The notes under the pieces were generated by a model that saw only the letters and a list, made by a program, of their open reading frames with translations, ran no database searches and was not told the DNA's origin. Below are positions 1 through 12,067 of a stretch of DNA of 64,000 nucleotides, piece after piece; position 1 is the first letter of the stretch, and each line of letters starts with the position of its first letter. A program made the translations under genes and the position numbers. This DNA is from Sorghum bicolor (Eukaryota; Streptophyta; Magnoliopsida; Poales; Poaceae): positions 14,268,293-14,332,292 of the forward strand of contig NC_012871.2 of the NCBI RefSeq assembly GCF_000003195.3, in the 5' to 3' direction.

Positions 1-92
1 CGGCGGCTCCCCCCTTGCCTCCGGTGGCCTCTTTGGCGCAACAGGGCGGCGGCTCCCCCCTTGCCTCCGGTGGCCTCTTCGGCGCAAGAGGG
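1..92. repeat. Edge of a 46-bp tandem repeat array
   Basis: Two adjacent 46-bp units (1-46 and 47-92) begin CGGCGGCTCCCCCC and differ at only about two positions. The array is cut by the window start, so its full copy number is unknown. The unit is GC-rich, unlike the AT-rich DNA that follows. I see no coding signature. Confidence 0.85.
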
Positions 93-2375
93 TGGGGGAC
101 CTCGATTTAGGTGGTGAGCGCATATATCATATACTACTAGTAGGTTAGGTTCAATTTATCACATATTAACTAAAGGTAATAGATGATTGTAACCATGCCA
201 TCTAACTAAATAAATATCTCATAACTACTTTAGACTACCATAGCAAAATCCAACATAAAAATACAAATTAAAATGGAAAAATGATGAATAGATACCTTTG
301 GGACAAGCCTCTGTTCCCTTCGCCGGCACTGAGCAGAGAAAACTATTGGAATACGGTTCTTGAAAATTGGAATAGTAGCGGTGCGGTGAGCTAGTACTCC
401 GGAGATGCAAAATACTACCGGCGGCCGCGGGTATTTATCGATGTGTGTGGCCCTAAAAATTACTAAATTGCCCATAAAAAGTTGAAGCACTAAATACAAT
501 TATATATCTATATTAATATAATATAGTATCTGGAAGCAGACAGTTATTAAGTGATATAGTACATTTATTCATACTACTAAACTATGATGTATATAAAGAT
601 ATATACATTAATTTTATTGAATAATATAGATATCATCATCTTTGGCATTTATTTCTTTAGATGGTTCATTATGTCATGCTTCATTATTGGTTGTCATAAC
701 TAGCACCATTTCATAACTTCTTATTTGCTTCACTGTGAGTTATAATTTCTTTTGGCAATGCTTAGATGTGTCCAAACTAATGCTACCAATTTATCGTATG
801 CACCACCAAGAAAAGCTATACAACATTAATATATTTGGTTTATTAAAAGCACCCTTCATTTGATAGAATTCTGAGCATGGGTGGCTCTTGAGCGTGTGAT
901 GCGTGTCATTGCCTATTTTGTAAAAAGTCCTCTTACATTTTGGAAATTCAAACGTCCGCCTTATTGTACTCTCTAAACAATAACCGTGTTTGGGTATTTT
1001 ATTACTAGAGCCTTGATGTAAATTTTATTTCAATGTGAAGAAGGCAACATTCGGTAATCTCGTCATTATGCAGCAACCTCCTTGAAGTTTTGTGGAGAGC
1101 CCCTTGCAGCTGCATAGCCCAGCCCTAGCGCAACGCATAGTCTCATCTTCCCTCCTCTTTCTTAGGACTAGCAGCATGGGTTGCAACATCCTAGATTGAC
1201 AGCAAATGGGAAGGTGGCTTGACCATGAGCATCGTAATTAGTCTTAGAGGGCATTCAACAAACAATCTACACCACGCCACATCCAAAATGTGGCTCTCGA
1301 GCAACCATTCCTCAATGTGGCTCTTGAATCATTGAATAGTTTGATAGGGCATAGATGTAATGTTGTCACAACTACACCACGTCACCCTTCACACCGAAAT
1401 CGCACGATAAGTCAGTCGTCACCAAGTAATCAGCTTATCACCCGTATTTGTGACAAGGGGTCTGTACGGGTGGTCAATCAGACTTGCTATCCCATGAACA
1501 GTCCTTAACTACTCCACGAGCTATGTCACTTGAGATCCTACACTCATAATGATGTAGACAAAGCCCGATCTTCCGAAAGGTATGATAGCGTCAATTGGTG
1601 GAGACTCAATATTCACGATCTAGGCTTCAAACCAAGACTGATTCAGATCCCCACAACCATTACACCACTGCTCCTTTGGTTATCAACCACACGAACACGA
1701 TTAACCTCGCCGAGAAGGCTTTCCTGCAAGCGAATCGAGAACACAAGCAAGAATGAGTGAACACAATCTAAAATTGCAAATAAGTATGAGACTCTGAATA
1801 TTAGAAGAAGTTTAAGTCTTTATTCAAAAGGAGTAATCGCCATAGGCGAATAATATAAAGAACAGGGGCCCTGGTGTAACAGTAAACAATCTTCATGATA
1901 TAGTTACAGCAAACGATGTTTGTTTCACATGAAAAACAAGAACACAACAAAGCCCAAACCCCTGGATGCACCCCCTAATCGATCCAAACATGATACACGG
2001 TCCAACGGACCAAAAGACGGTGTGGCAGCACTCTAGTAGATTCTGGATGTTGATTTGTTTTGACAAATCTCGTTAGTTTCGAAAGCCTTTTGATGTGATA
2101 CTAGTGGCATTGGATTCCTGATCAAATTAACTTTCCATCCATATATAGATCATCGAAAATGGAGTCTGGATGCACCTATGTGACCAGTTTTATGACAGAC
2201 TTGTCATAGAACACGAGAAGGACTCCGATTTTAGTTGGACTAGGTCTCCGCTATAAGAAAGATGAATTGGACGCCCGTGCTGGACCTCCTCCACTCCTTG
2301 TACATGATGGAGTGATGTCCTCATCTCATAATGACCTTACTCCTTGCTTGAGTAGAAATTTTCAAAGTTGGTCAT
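93..2375. other. Unassigned AT-rich DNA, no supported gene
   Basis: Short open frames on both strands (for example 230-499 minus, 1290-1508 plus, 1530-1760 plus) show no domain, no recognisable motif and no codon-usage signal. The part from about 1330 to 2375 has the texture of a decayed minus-strand LTR, with AT-rich transcribed-looking segments and scattered direct motifs, but I found no paired end or TSD. I cannot say more. Confidence 0.4.
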
Positions 2376-3650
2376 TGTTGACACTTCTTAACAACACTAG
2401 CAGAGGACAGAGGTTAACTAGTGGTACTAGAAGCGTCGGGTCAGTAGTTCTTAGCTACACCTAAGGTGAGGCTAGAGTTGGCTAGTCTACTAATGCCTAG
2501 TGGGGTTGTCAATCCTGACACTAATAGGGCCAACATGAGTGATTGCAATCTACCTAAGATGAATGGGATCTGCAAGCGCACAGAACTATCATGTGTAGCA
2601 ATTCGTCTGGTGAGTAACCAGGTGTCAATTTAGAATTTCCCATAGGAAGACTAGGGAGATGTGGTCGAGTTGGGTAAGAATGGATGATCGGAGTTAGGAA
2701 TGGTAAGGGATGGGTTGGCTAGCAAGAACGGATGAATGGGTAATTAATATGCAGAAAAGAAGATAAAATAAAAGATAACCAAACTAACCTGCCAACTAAC
2801 CTGAGGGGGTTAAGAGATAAATAAGAGTGGTAGTAGTTTTAGGGAACTCAGTAAAAGGATAGCACTAGTTATTCAAGTCAAGCAAAGAGGCGTACCCATC
2901 CTGAACTCACCGTATGGTTGATCAGGCACGAAGCACAACGAGCCTAACATTTTAAGAACTAAAAACGAACGTGGGGGAATACGTAGGCAATCAGGGTTGT
3001 CACCACCTGGTGCTACCCCAGCTATCCAAGGGTCTAGCCGTATCTAAAGGTAAGCCTATAGCCTAAGCACTGTGCTTAATCTATATTTCTACTATCTTTA
3101 CCCCGAGCTCTAGAGTGAAGACGCCCTAACCAGACGACAGAGCAATTCCTTAGCTTGAACAACTAACACTAAACTAACCAAGCTATCTATCCCGACACAA
3201 TCAAACACCTAAGCTCACTAATGATATGATCACTATAAACTAAGTACTTGAAAAGTAAACAATCAATATAGTACTCAAATACTAAAGTAAATGATAAATA
3301 ATAAATGAGTACTAAGATAGCAAAGGTATAATACCAGAGTGGAGAGGAGGAAGACTCTTCCCGTCTCCAAGCTAAGTTACGCCTGGCTACTCTTCCCGCT
3401 TACAACTCCAAGCTACTAGATCTGGGCTAAGCTGGGGGCAGAGAGGCTATGGAGCTGAGCTGGCTACCTAAGCGAGGGAGCTACTACACTAACACTTGCT
3501 CTAAGCTTGAGCTCTTCTTATGTTCTCTTCTTTTCTCCCTTCCCTAAAACAGATGCCGAGGGGGTTCTTTTATAGGCTAGGGAATCTTCTGAAGGAAGGA
3601 GCTCACAGGGGAGAGAAGTAGAGTGGCGGGCGCTAGAATGGGGTGGCGGG
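2376..3650 (-). mobile_element. LTR of a Ty3/gypsy-like element (family G), split by a later insertion
   Basis: The left end TGTTGACACTTCTTAAC starts at 2376. A second copy of the family is recognisable at 11897-12067 plus 20980-21716, sharing the stretch around the GACGCCCTAACCAGACGAC block and the U3 region. A minus-strand TATA box (CTATAAAAG type) lies near 3570. The LTR stops at 3650, where another LTR begins with a similar TGTTGACACTTCTTAAC end. The duplicated gcggg (3646-3650) expected on the far side of that insertion was not found. The right part of this LTR is therefore missing or displaced. Confidence 0.6.
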
Positions 3651-5260
3651 TGTTGACACTTCTTAACGCAATTACTAAAAATAGACTCTTAAACCTATCC
3701 CTAGCAACTGTGTCAAAATTACTTAACATCACTTAAGCTAGGTTGTCATCTCTAACATGATGTAGAAGTGCTGGTATTAATCTATATGTTTTTCTAAGGA
3801 TAAATAAATAAATAAAGGATCCGTAAGCGCACAAATAATACGGATATAACATTTTAACCAGGAGTATTCCAGATATCATTATTTATATTTTTACCACTGG
3901 GAAGGGACTTGCAATGGATAATGAGCAATGAGCACTGCATGTAATCATGGAGACCTTAACCTTGTCTTTATCTATCCCTCATGTAGGGTAAGTGTCACAT
4001 AAGATAAATATATGAATATGAATAATAAGTGACAAATAAATAAGAATAAATCATCTCAATAAGAATAATCATCTCAATTAGATTACTCTAAGTCTATAGC
4101 ACTAGCATAGTATTAGGATAATCTATAAGAATAAATCCTAAGTATTCTAACTATACTATCAAAGCATACAATGATTAGTGCAAGTACACCTAGCATCATC
4201 ACTAGAAAAGGTTATATCTATGCATAGTGATATTAGCAAGAAAGATCATGAACATAGCAATCACTTCCTTGTAATAATGGTACTCTACAATTCTTATAAT
4301 CGAGAGAAGGAATACAAAGGACTCAACAAGACTGTCACTCCTGCGATCTACCTCAAGCTCCAGACTATAAGTGGTAATCGCACATAAATACGGTCTAGGC
4401 ACCTCGCCTACACAATATCTATCATTTACCCATCAGCCTAATGAGTAAGCGCTATACAAACCTATGCATAAACATAATTATAATCTAACTACACTAAGCA
4501 TATAATCAAAGTAAACTATAACAATATAATTAGAACATAAGCGAATAGAATAAAGTCAATTCTGATATAATCAAATAGATCAAAGTCACATTCATAGTAG
4601 CAAGAACTAATATAAATATAACAAATAGAATAAGAGTTTACCAAGAACTGAAGATGGATCTAGACCTCAAGATTGACTTGACTCCTTCTAGATCTATTCC
4701 TATGTAGCTATGCTAAAGAACTATAAAGATCTAATTGAGATGGTGGCTAAGAACCCTATAGAGATAGATCCATTCGAGGGACCCCTCTCTGTCTAATTCT
4801 TCTCTTGATCTTCTTAGAGAATTCTTGACTCCTCTCCAGGAGGGTCAAGGTCTTATTTATAGCCCCCTAGGAAGCACCACAGCCCTTTGATCAAACCGAC
4901 TTAAATGTACGCTTAAGATTACTCCTCAAAGGCAGTGGAGGCAGGATCCGTGAGGTTCACCCTGATTGGTTGAACCCCTCGGGCGGCCGCCCCTGACAAG
5001 GTGTGGTGCCCGCCCCTACCCTATGGTAGGTGGGCCCCACCTTTTAGGTGGTGTCTTCCTGAGTCTTCTAGAGTATTCCTAAATTGACGTTTCACGTATT
5101 CTCTCTATGTAAATCTGACATGCGGATCTTCTTTTGTTCTTATTCCGATAACCTCCTACAGAAATAGACAATCACCAAAACTTGTGGAATTCTGTTAGTG
5201 ATAACCCCTATAGCTAGATAGTATTTTGATTTAAGTCCTTTCTTATGCTATGTTGACGGT
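3651..5260 (-). mobile_element. 3' LTR of a minus-strand Ty3/gypsy-like element (main part)
   Basis: On the plus strand this LTR begins TGTTGACACTTCTTAACGC at 3651 and continues after a solo-LTR insertion at 9587-9614, ending CATCAACA. The net length is about 1.64 kb. Immediately right of 9614 is the minus-strand polypurine tract, which makes this the 3' LTR of an element whose internal DNA runs rightwards to about 11896. Its head shares the ACTTAAGC..GGTTGTCAT block with the LTR at 51035-51552, so the two belong to related families. A minus TATA box lies at 4853-4862. Confidence 0.75.
4853..4900 (-). promoter_or_regulatory. LTR promoter: TATA box plus GTCGGTTTGATC motif
   Basis: Read on the minus strand, the motif GTCGGTTTGATCAA (4887-4900) lies about 25 bp upstream of a CTATAAATAAG TATA box (4853-4862). 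The same motif recurs upstream of TATA boxes in LTRs of other families in this window (8243, 22585, 24055, 56797), which supports a regulatory role. That role is inferred, not shown. Confidence 0.55.
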
Positions 5261-7882
5261 TGTTAATCCCAAATTTTGGCAAGTCAGGAAACTGCCAGTG
5301 GGCCTACATCGTAAAAGGAGGGGCGGCCACACGAGTGGATCGACTAAACCAGAGGCGTAACGAAATTAGTCGATTAGAAGGGTGTCGGAACAAGGCAAGA
5401 CGAAAGAAGACATGTCGGGTTCAATTAGAAAGGAAATGTTAGAGTCTAGGTTACCCTTTTGAGGAAAGAGCCATATTAGGACATGAGACTAGAACTCCAG
5501 ACTATAAATATTAGGAACTCGATCCCTGTAAAAATACACACAATCATAATACAAACCCTTTTGGCTCTGGCCATCAACCTTAGGAGTAGGAGTAGAAGTA
5601 GATCTCGACAAGACCTTCAACAAATTGAGCTGCATTGGTTGAATTTGACCTTCGGTTTGCTTGTAAGTATTGTCATGGTCCATGTTTAGTTTGTCATGGC
5701 TGCATCATTCGACCTCATGTCAAGCTTAATTATGAACTAGTTATCAACTTGAATTGTGTTTGTAAGGCTGCATTGTTTCAATCTCTTATGAATCTCGGTT
5801 CAAGTTAGTTATCGGCTCTATTAAATTGGCAATTTAATAGATTCATCAAGTTATCAATATTGTTCAAAGCTTAATGTTTTATTTATTGTAACAATATTCT
5901 TCCCGATCAAGATTTAACGAGTTGGCTCGAGCTTCAAATCTAGACGCTTATCAAAGATCTCAAGTAAATAACAATTATTAAGTGAATATAAGATAGGTAA
6001 CTTGTTGATCTTGATCGTTTCATGTTGTGCGTTCGAGATATTTATTTTGTTATGATTAATTTGGTATTAATAACTAAATCCGATTGTAACAACATAGATA
6101 GATCTTGTTCGTGCCTCATGGACCCTGTATCGGCTAAAATAGTCGATCGAGTTAAGCTTAAACGAATAGTGCGAGTGCATGGATCTATTTATGCATTAAA
6201 TGAACTAGTAATATATGTTGAATTTATTGAAGCCCGCTGTTGATGGTCTTTAAGTACCAAATTTAATCATCAAATAAATAAAGAAAAGGATCCAAATGCA
6301 ACCAATACCCAGACTTAGGGTTTTATCTGATAGAATTCCACGAGTTTTGGTGTTTGTCTATTTCTGCAGGGGGTTATCAGGAAATATGGAGGAAAGGCCC
6401 ACACGTCGGGTTTCCTCTTACATGGATATGATAAATAGTTGCTCTGCCATGTACCTAGTTTTCAAGTTTGAGCTCTCTCTCAAGTTTAGGCATAACTGTT
6501 ATAATTTAAACCTGCTCTAAACCTGAACTTGTGGAAAGAGTACTTGATCTAAAGTCTAAGTCGTTAACGGAAATGATATGGAAAGGTTGAGCTGCTATTT
6601 ATCTGTTCCTAGAGTTGCTAGAATTCTAGAGAATTTTATCTTTGAAAATCTTTAAAATGTTGCATGATGAGTTCCTGTATGATGAGAGTATAAAATCCTA
6701 CCACAGCCATATATACATGCTTATTAGACTATGAACCATATATTTACTTTTTACTGCTTATGAGCATTGAGTGTGGTCAAGCTGTGTAGACCCTTAGGAG
6801 TTTGTCATGCGGTTAAAATCAAGATCCACTTGCACGTTCACTCACACATGCTACTTTTACTCCGGAAGTACGCATCCACATACATCCACTCACTTCCATC
6901 TCCAAATTGACCTAAAATTATTCTACTCCTATCCAGAAGAGAATAGCCAAAAATATTTTCCTATCCCTGTGAAATAAATGCTCCAATTATTTTGGTTACT
7001 ACCACTTGCTACATTATTCAAGGAGGGTGAGTGCTCTAAAAAAATGATGAATACGAGGAAATAAAAAGGGGCAAGTGCCCGGAACCTCGAAGAAAAGAAA
7101 AAGTGAGACGAGAGGTAAAAATGGACAAGTGTCCGACAGTAGAATTAGGGGTACAAGATACCCACCTGAGAGAAAAGGAAAAAAATATAGAGCATCTCAT
7201 TCTCCTCAAAAAAGCTTCAAAGTGCAAGAAAGGTATGTATCCCCTAAAAAGAGCAAAAGTAGAATTAGACTTTCACCATTGTTATCACCATGATCACCAT
7301 ACACCATTCACTCACCACACATGCACATCTTGATTTGACTTATTGACTTGTTCTTCTGGATCCATGGTTTGACTATGCAATAAATGTCTTGTAAGTATGT
7401 ATTATCTGTCTCCCACCTATGAGCTCCAGATATCAAAACCTTATTAGAGTAGGGTGAGAGAGAAGGCAATATCACTATGCCTCATACCAAAAATACCACA
7501 TACTTTGAGAGAAGGCATATACCATTACTACCTTGGTAAGGATCCAGAAATACCACAAAAGAGAGATTTGAGAGAGTCATACAAGGAATATCTGAGTTTT
7601 ATTTGAAAATCTACAAAAACTCCAGAGCTATAGTTAATCAAAGAACAAGAGACATGGCACTTGACTAGATTGTTCTATCTTTTAACTGCTCAAGACACAA
7701 GTGACGGTTGCAAGCCCCATGGTGAAAGGTAAAATGAGTAAGTTTTAAGTCTTAATAGTTTACTCTAACTCAGAGATGAGATCTTGCTTGAACGCATGTG
7801 TACTTTTAAGGCATGAAACCATTGCAGAAACTCTTGAGTCCATCCTTGCTCAGGGATGAGCAAGAGGTAAGCTTGGGGGAGT

Positions 7883-9065
7883 TGTTGACGGTCTTTAAGT
7901 ACCAAATTGAATCATCAAATAAATAAAGAAAAGGATCCAAATGCAACCAACACCCAGACGTAGGGTTTTATCTGATAGAATTCCACGAGTTTTGGTGTTT
8001 GTCTATTTCTGCAGGAAAGGCCCACACATCGGGTTTACATAGAGATATTAATGTGTGCACCAATTTTCTATCATCTAGAAGAGTCCAGAAGCCACAGGAA
8101 CAAACGGAAGGCTGAGCAGGCTCGGGGGCAGGGTGCCCGCCCTCCCCCCTAGGGCGCCCGCCCTGCTAGAGGGACCAATCAGGTCCCGCCTCATGGATTA
8201 TGCTCCACCGACCTAAAGGATTAAGGAAAACCGTGCGATTTAGGTCGGTTTGATCCGACGGCCCATGTTCATTTGGAGGGGCTATATAAGCAGGCCCCCT
8301 GGCCCCTGGAGGAGGGCAATCCCATTATTCATTAGCATATTTTCCAGAGAGGATTCAGAGAGAGAGGTCCCTCTAGGGTTCCAACCTCATAGGGCTTAGC
8401 ATCCAATGTGAGATTAGAATTAGTTCTTCTAGATTGAGAGAGATAGAGTGGAGGTGTAGATCGAAGTAAGCCCGGCCTATCGGTGTCTACTCCGAGGTTG
8501 TACCTGCGGGATCAAGTCTCCTAACTTGAGGCTTGCTCTTAGGATTCTTTAGTATTTCGACTTCTAAATTCTAGTAAGTTCTTTGTTCTTATTGTTCTTT
8601 GGTTTATGAGTTTACTTTAATCTCTTCTGGTAGAGTTTAGAGTAATCATTGCTAGCGTAAATGTGGTGTTTGGGCTAGGGTACTCATAGATATCCCCTAT
8701 CTAACCGGACCGTGGTAGTAGCAAGGAACGTGACATTTCAATAGCTACCTTTGTAGTCCACAATCCCGTTAGCAGGATCGGTAGGGTTTATCTAGATTCC
8801 GTAAGCCTCCCTAATAGAACAGTAGATCATCCTTACCAAGGTTAGAACGAGAGTGCGGTTGTAGTCTTCTCTATACATCGCTCACATCAAATCACATTGT
8901 TTGTATCCTAAAGGGTAGTAGCAATAGATTTGGTTAGTCAGATGCACGCTTTCTCCGAGTGGTAAAAATATAAATACAATACTCTGGATAACCTCCCGGG
9001 TGAAGTGCTCACCGATATCCATGCGCTTTTGGATCATTTCCTGATGGCGTTAACAAATATCAACA
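7883..9065 (+). repeat. 3' LTR of the deleted element
   Basis: It starts TGTTGACGGTC directly after the polypurine tract and ends ATATCAACA, 1183 bp. It lacks about 21 bp that the 5' remnant retains just after CTATTTCTGCAG. Two GC-rich blocks (8131-8143 and 8151-8164) lie upstream of the TATA box at 8283-8290. Confidence 0.88.
8243..8290 (+). promoter_or_regulatory. LTR promoter: GGTCGGTTTGATCC motif and TATA box
   Basis: The motif at 8243-8256 is followed about 27 bp later by CTATATAAG (TATA at 8283-8290). The two other LTRs of this family (near 43194 and 47860) keep the TATA region, including the downstream CCCTGGCCCCTGGAGGAG block, but lack the motif. This suggests that the upstream promoter part has been exchanged. 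Confidence 0.55.
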
Positions 9066-9586
9066 CCCGCTGGCCATTAGACCAAGTGAATATAGATTTA
9101 ATACAAATTATAAAAGTAATCTACTGAAACCGCAGGCTGTTAGACCAGTTTTAGTAAGTTATTGTTTATTTGGTGGATGAAAGGATAATGCACGTGAGCT
9201 ATCTTTTATCATTATACATAGCGTATCGGCTAAATAGCAGATCCGGTAATTTACACTCATAAGATACAATTGTTCAATACAATCGAGAATGCTTATCTTT
9301 TTGCATCATTTTAAGGAGTTGACTTTCTAGTTAATTTCCTTCATTCAACGGCTTCTTAAGGCCATACATCTCAGAACTGTCTGGCAATAACCGACAGGTT
9401 CCATAATTTGACATTTGTACTTTCACCTTATCAATTTTTAGGTCAAATTGACTGGCACACCTCGGAATCAATTCACCAAGCTTGTGTGTCTGTGACTCAG
9501 GAGGTCTAGGACTTCAGCTCTTGAACTCCCTCTGAGAGCCCCCGAGATTGTTGGTGTGAGAAACTAATTTTTGCACCAACAACGGT

Positions 9587-11896
9587 TAAAAAGAGTACTT
9601 ATCTACCATCAACAAACTCCCCCAAGCTTACCTTTTGCTCGTCCCTAAGCAAAGATAGACTCAGAGATGGATCAGGAGTTGCTACAATACTTTCACGCCT
9701 CACAAGTACACATGTACTCAAACAAGGACTCTCCTCCAGATTAGAGTGAACTATTCTAACTCAAGAATTACCCATATTACCTTTTACCATAGAGCTTATA
9801 GCTATCACTTGGGTCTTGGGCACTTGAAAGATAGAACAATTAAGTTGAGCACTATGCTACTCGCTCTTTGATCAACTATTACTTCAGAGTTTTTGCAAGA
9901 TTTTCAAATAATACTCATAGTTTCCTTGTATGACACTTTCCAATCTCTCATTTGTGGTATTTTTGGATCCTCTCCAAGGCAAGTGAGTATGCCTTCTCTC
10001 AGCTCTCAGAATATGTGGTATTTGTAGGACTAAGGCATAGTTGCCTTCTCTCTCTCACCCTACTTCTAATTGGCTTATGTGGAGCTCATAGGTGGGAAAG
10101 ACTATTCAAACCTACCTGCATGTATTGCATAGTAAACCATGGATCTAGAGACTAATTATACAATCAAGTCATATGTGCATGTGAGTGCAGTGAAGTGATA
10201 AGAATGAAAGTAGTTATGAGGGGTGATAACTAATGGTGAATATCTAATTCTACAATTGCTCCTTGGGGATAACATACCTCCCTAATCTAAGAATAAGGAC
10301 TTGGTTGTCTTTCTTTTCTTTTGCATTGGGACTTTTGTCCTATTTTTTTAGATCAGCCATCCCTTTTAATGCTATGATAACAGTAGGGAGTAGGGATGTA
10401 AACGGATCAGATACGGACGGATATCATCGATATCATATTTGTTTTCATATTTCTGGTCGGATTCAGATTCGAATACAGATAATGTCAATCATGTCGGATA
10501 AGATATGATTGGATGTCGACATCATAAATATATGATTTAAGTATTCGGATACGGATACGGTATCGGATGTTATACATTTGGACTCGGATATGGACAGATC
10601 TAAACCTCTCTAAACGAATTCGGTCTCGAATACGGTCGGAAAATATCCGTACCGTTTTCATCCCTAGTAGGGAGTATCAATTGGGATAACTAGAGCTTTA
10701 TTGGATAAGTAGAAAAAGACATCATGAATATTTTTGGGTGTGTTCTCCTAGTGTAGGAGTAGACCATTTTCTAAGTGGATGTGGAATGTGAATGGGTGAA
10801 TGAATGAATGCGTACTTCCAGGGTAGGAGCAGCATAGGTGCGTGTCTCTAGGATAGAAACAACATAGAGTGTAGTGCGTATAGTGGGTGGTACTTCCAGG
10901 AATAGAAGTAGCACATAGTGAATGTGGTGGATGTAAGTGGTTGCATACTTCTGAGGACAGAAGTAGCTAAGATCAATGGATGGAGACCACTTAATATTGA
11001 CTTTAACTACATGACTAGTTCCTCAGGGTCTACACAGCTTAACTACCCTCAATGCTTATAGGTTGAAAATAAGTAGAGGTTTTCCTAATCTAGTAAGCAT
11101 GAGTATTTGGCTGTGGTAGGAATTCAAAACTCTCGTCATAAAGGAACTCATCATGTAGCAATTTTAAGATTTTCAAAGTAAAATTCTCCAAAACTCTAGC
11201 ATCTCTAGGAGCAAGATTGATAGCAGCTTAAAACCTTCCCAATTATCATATCCGTCAACTAACTAGACTTAGATCAAGCATTTGCTACCCACAGGTTTTA
11301 GGCTCTGAGAAAATCTTAAGTCCAAATAGTTGCAAGGAATTACATCATAGCAACTATTCATCATATCCATATAAGAGTTTATTCTAGAGATTTATTTTAA
11401 CAGATTCATTAAGATCTCTCCTTAGCTAACATAGCTTAATTATGAAAGATAACATATTTATTGGGTTTCTAAGATTATTCATCTTTTTTATCTTGTCATA
11501 ACGCACTAAGAATAAATAGATGAGTAAGTAAGAGATACTTAGCTTGGTATACGGGGGTTGCTCTCCCCCAAGCTGGATGTTGACATAGTCTGTTGTGGTT
11601 GCTGACAGGCAGTGAAGGCGTACTGATTCTCCTGGAGTGTCATGGGTACTTGCTGTCAGATACAACACTTGCCTGATGTGGACAGTACTCCTTCTACCTA
11701 TTAATTTTTCTTGATCCTTTGAAGCCTATGAAGCTCAAATAGACAACAAAGCTTGTGGAACTGATTAAGAGTTAGTAATAAACCTTTAAGCTTTGGGAGT
11801 CTAGAACTTTCTTATGCCTATTTATCTTTTAGCAGGATCAATATATTTTTTGTGCTTTTCATATTTATGGTATGCAGACAGGGAAACAAATATTCC
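9587..11896 (-). mobile_element. LTR tail, polypurine tract and 3' internal region of a minus-strand element
   Basis: 9587-9614 is the last 28 bp of the LTR that starts at 3651. 9615-9629 (minus AAGCTTGGGGGAGTT) is the polypurine tract. The rest is noncoding 3' internal DNA of the type shared by the Athila-like elements here; the minus-strand ATGAATAGTTGCT-like block near 11350 recurs near 26920, 54560 and 54960. No gag or pol is recognisable. A fragment around 11700-11790 resembles the U3 head of these LTRs. The right boundary, where another LTR starts, is approximate. Confidence 0.6.
10391..10666. mobile_element. hAT-type MITE, 276 bp, TSD gtagggag
   Basis: The terminal inverted repeats are TAGGGATGTAAACGG (left) and TAGGGATGAAAACGG (right, read on the minus strand), 14 of 15 matching. 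The 8-bp direct duplications GTAGGGAG at 10383-10390 and 10667-10674 match exactly, as expected for the hAT superfamily. The interior is rich in GGATACGGATA-like repeats and has no coding capacity, so it would need a transposase supplied elsewhere. It is inserted in the 3' internal region of the surrounding retroelement. Confidence 0.92.
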
Positions 11897-12067
11897 TACT
11901 ATGTTCACCTGAGCTCTGGAGTAAAGACACCCTAACCAGACGACACAACAATTCCTTAGCTTGAACAACTAACACTAAACTAACCAAACTATCTATCCTG
12001 ACATAATCAAGCACCTAAGCTCACTAATGATTAATCAATATAGTACTCAGATACTAAAGTAAATGAC
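11897..12067 (-). mobile_element. Left piece of a family G LTR split by the 8.9-kb element
   Basis: Closely similar to 3098-3300 (CACCCTAACCAGACGAC block). It continues at 20980 with AAATAATAAATGAGTACTAAGATAGC, exactly where 3299 onward continues in the other copy. The left boundary is approximate. Confidence 0.75.

Larger units (their letters stand above)
6238..9065 (+). mobile_element. Internally deleted Athila-like LTR element, TSD cccgc
   Basis: Exact 5-bp duplications CCCGC flank it (6233-6237 and 9066-9070). The 5' LTR is reduced to about 6238-6413 and then jumps directly into 3' untranslated internal DNA (about 6414-7870). A polypurine tract (GCTTGGGGGAGT, 7871-7882) and a 3' LTR at 7883-9065 follow. 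All of gag and pol and most of the 5' LTR are gone, presumably through one illegitimate deletion. The LTR family is the one at 27894-43748 and 47063-48425 (shared AAAGGATCCAAATGCAACC block). No intact gene remains. Confidence 0.9.
5261..9581 (+). mobile_element. Solo LTR (Tat-like ending TTTTGCACCAACA) with a nested element
   Basis: The LTR starts TGTTAATCCC at 5261 and ends TTTTTGCACCAACA at 9581. The flanking 5-bp duplications ACGGT at 5256-5260 and 9582-9586 match exactly. Removing the nested element (6238-9065 and its extra TSD copy) leaves about 1.49 kb. No internal region is present, so it is a solo LTR formed by LTR-LTR recombination. A TATA box (CTATAAATA) lies near 5502. The terminal block resembles the LTR at 61257-62025, including the shared TTTTTGCACCAACA end and the AGGTCAAAT motif. 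Confidence 0.9.

Noticed and set aside
230..499. 89-codon minus-strand frame near the window start
   Set aside because: No recognisable domain, no start context or neighbour evidence; kept as unassigned DNA.
5251..5260. LTR start at the TGTTGACGGT at 5251
   Set aside because: The exact TSD ACGGT (5256-5260 and 9582-9586) puts the solo LTR start at 5261; the TGTTGACGGT belongs to the surrounding LTR.
5483..5689. Arg/Ser-repeat open frame resembling an SR protein
   Set aside because: The RS run comes from a short AGTAGGAGTAG-type repeat in the solo LTR; no RNA-binding domain is present and the frame is short.
7036..7333. Lysine-rich overlapping frames
   Set aside because: They fall in the 3' noncoding region of the deleted element and reflect purine-rich composition.
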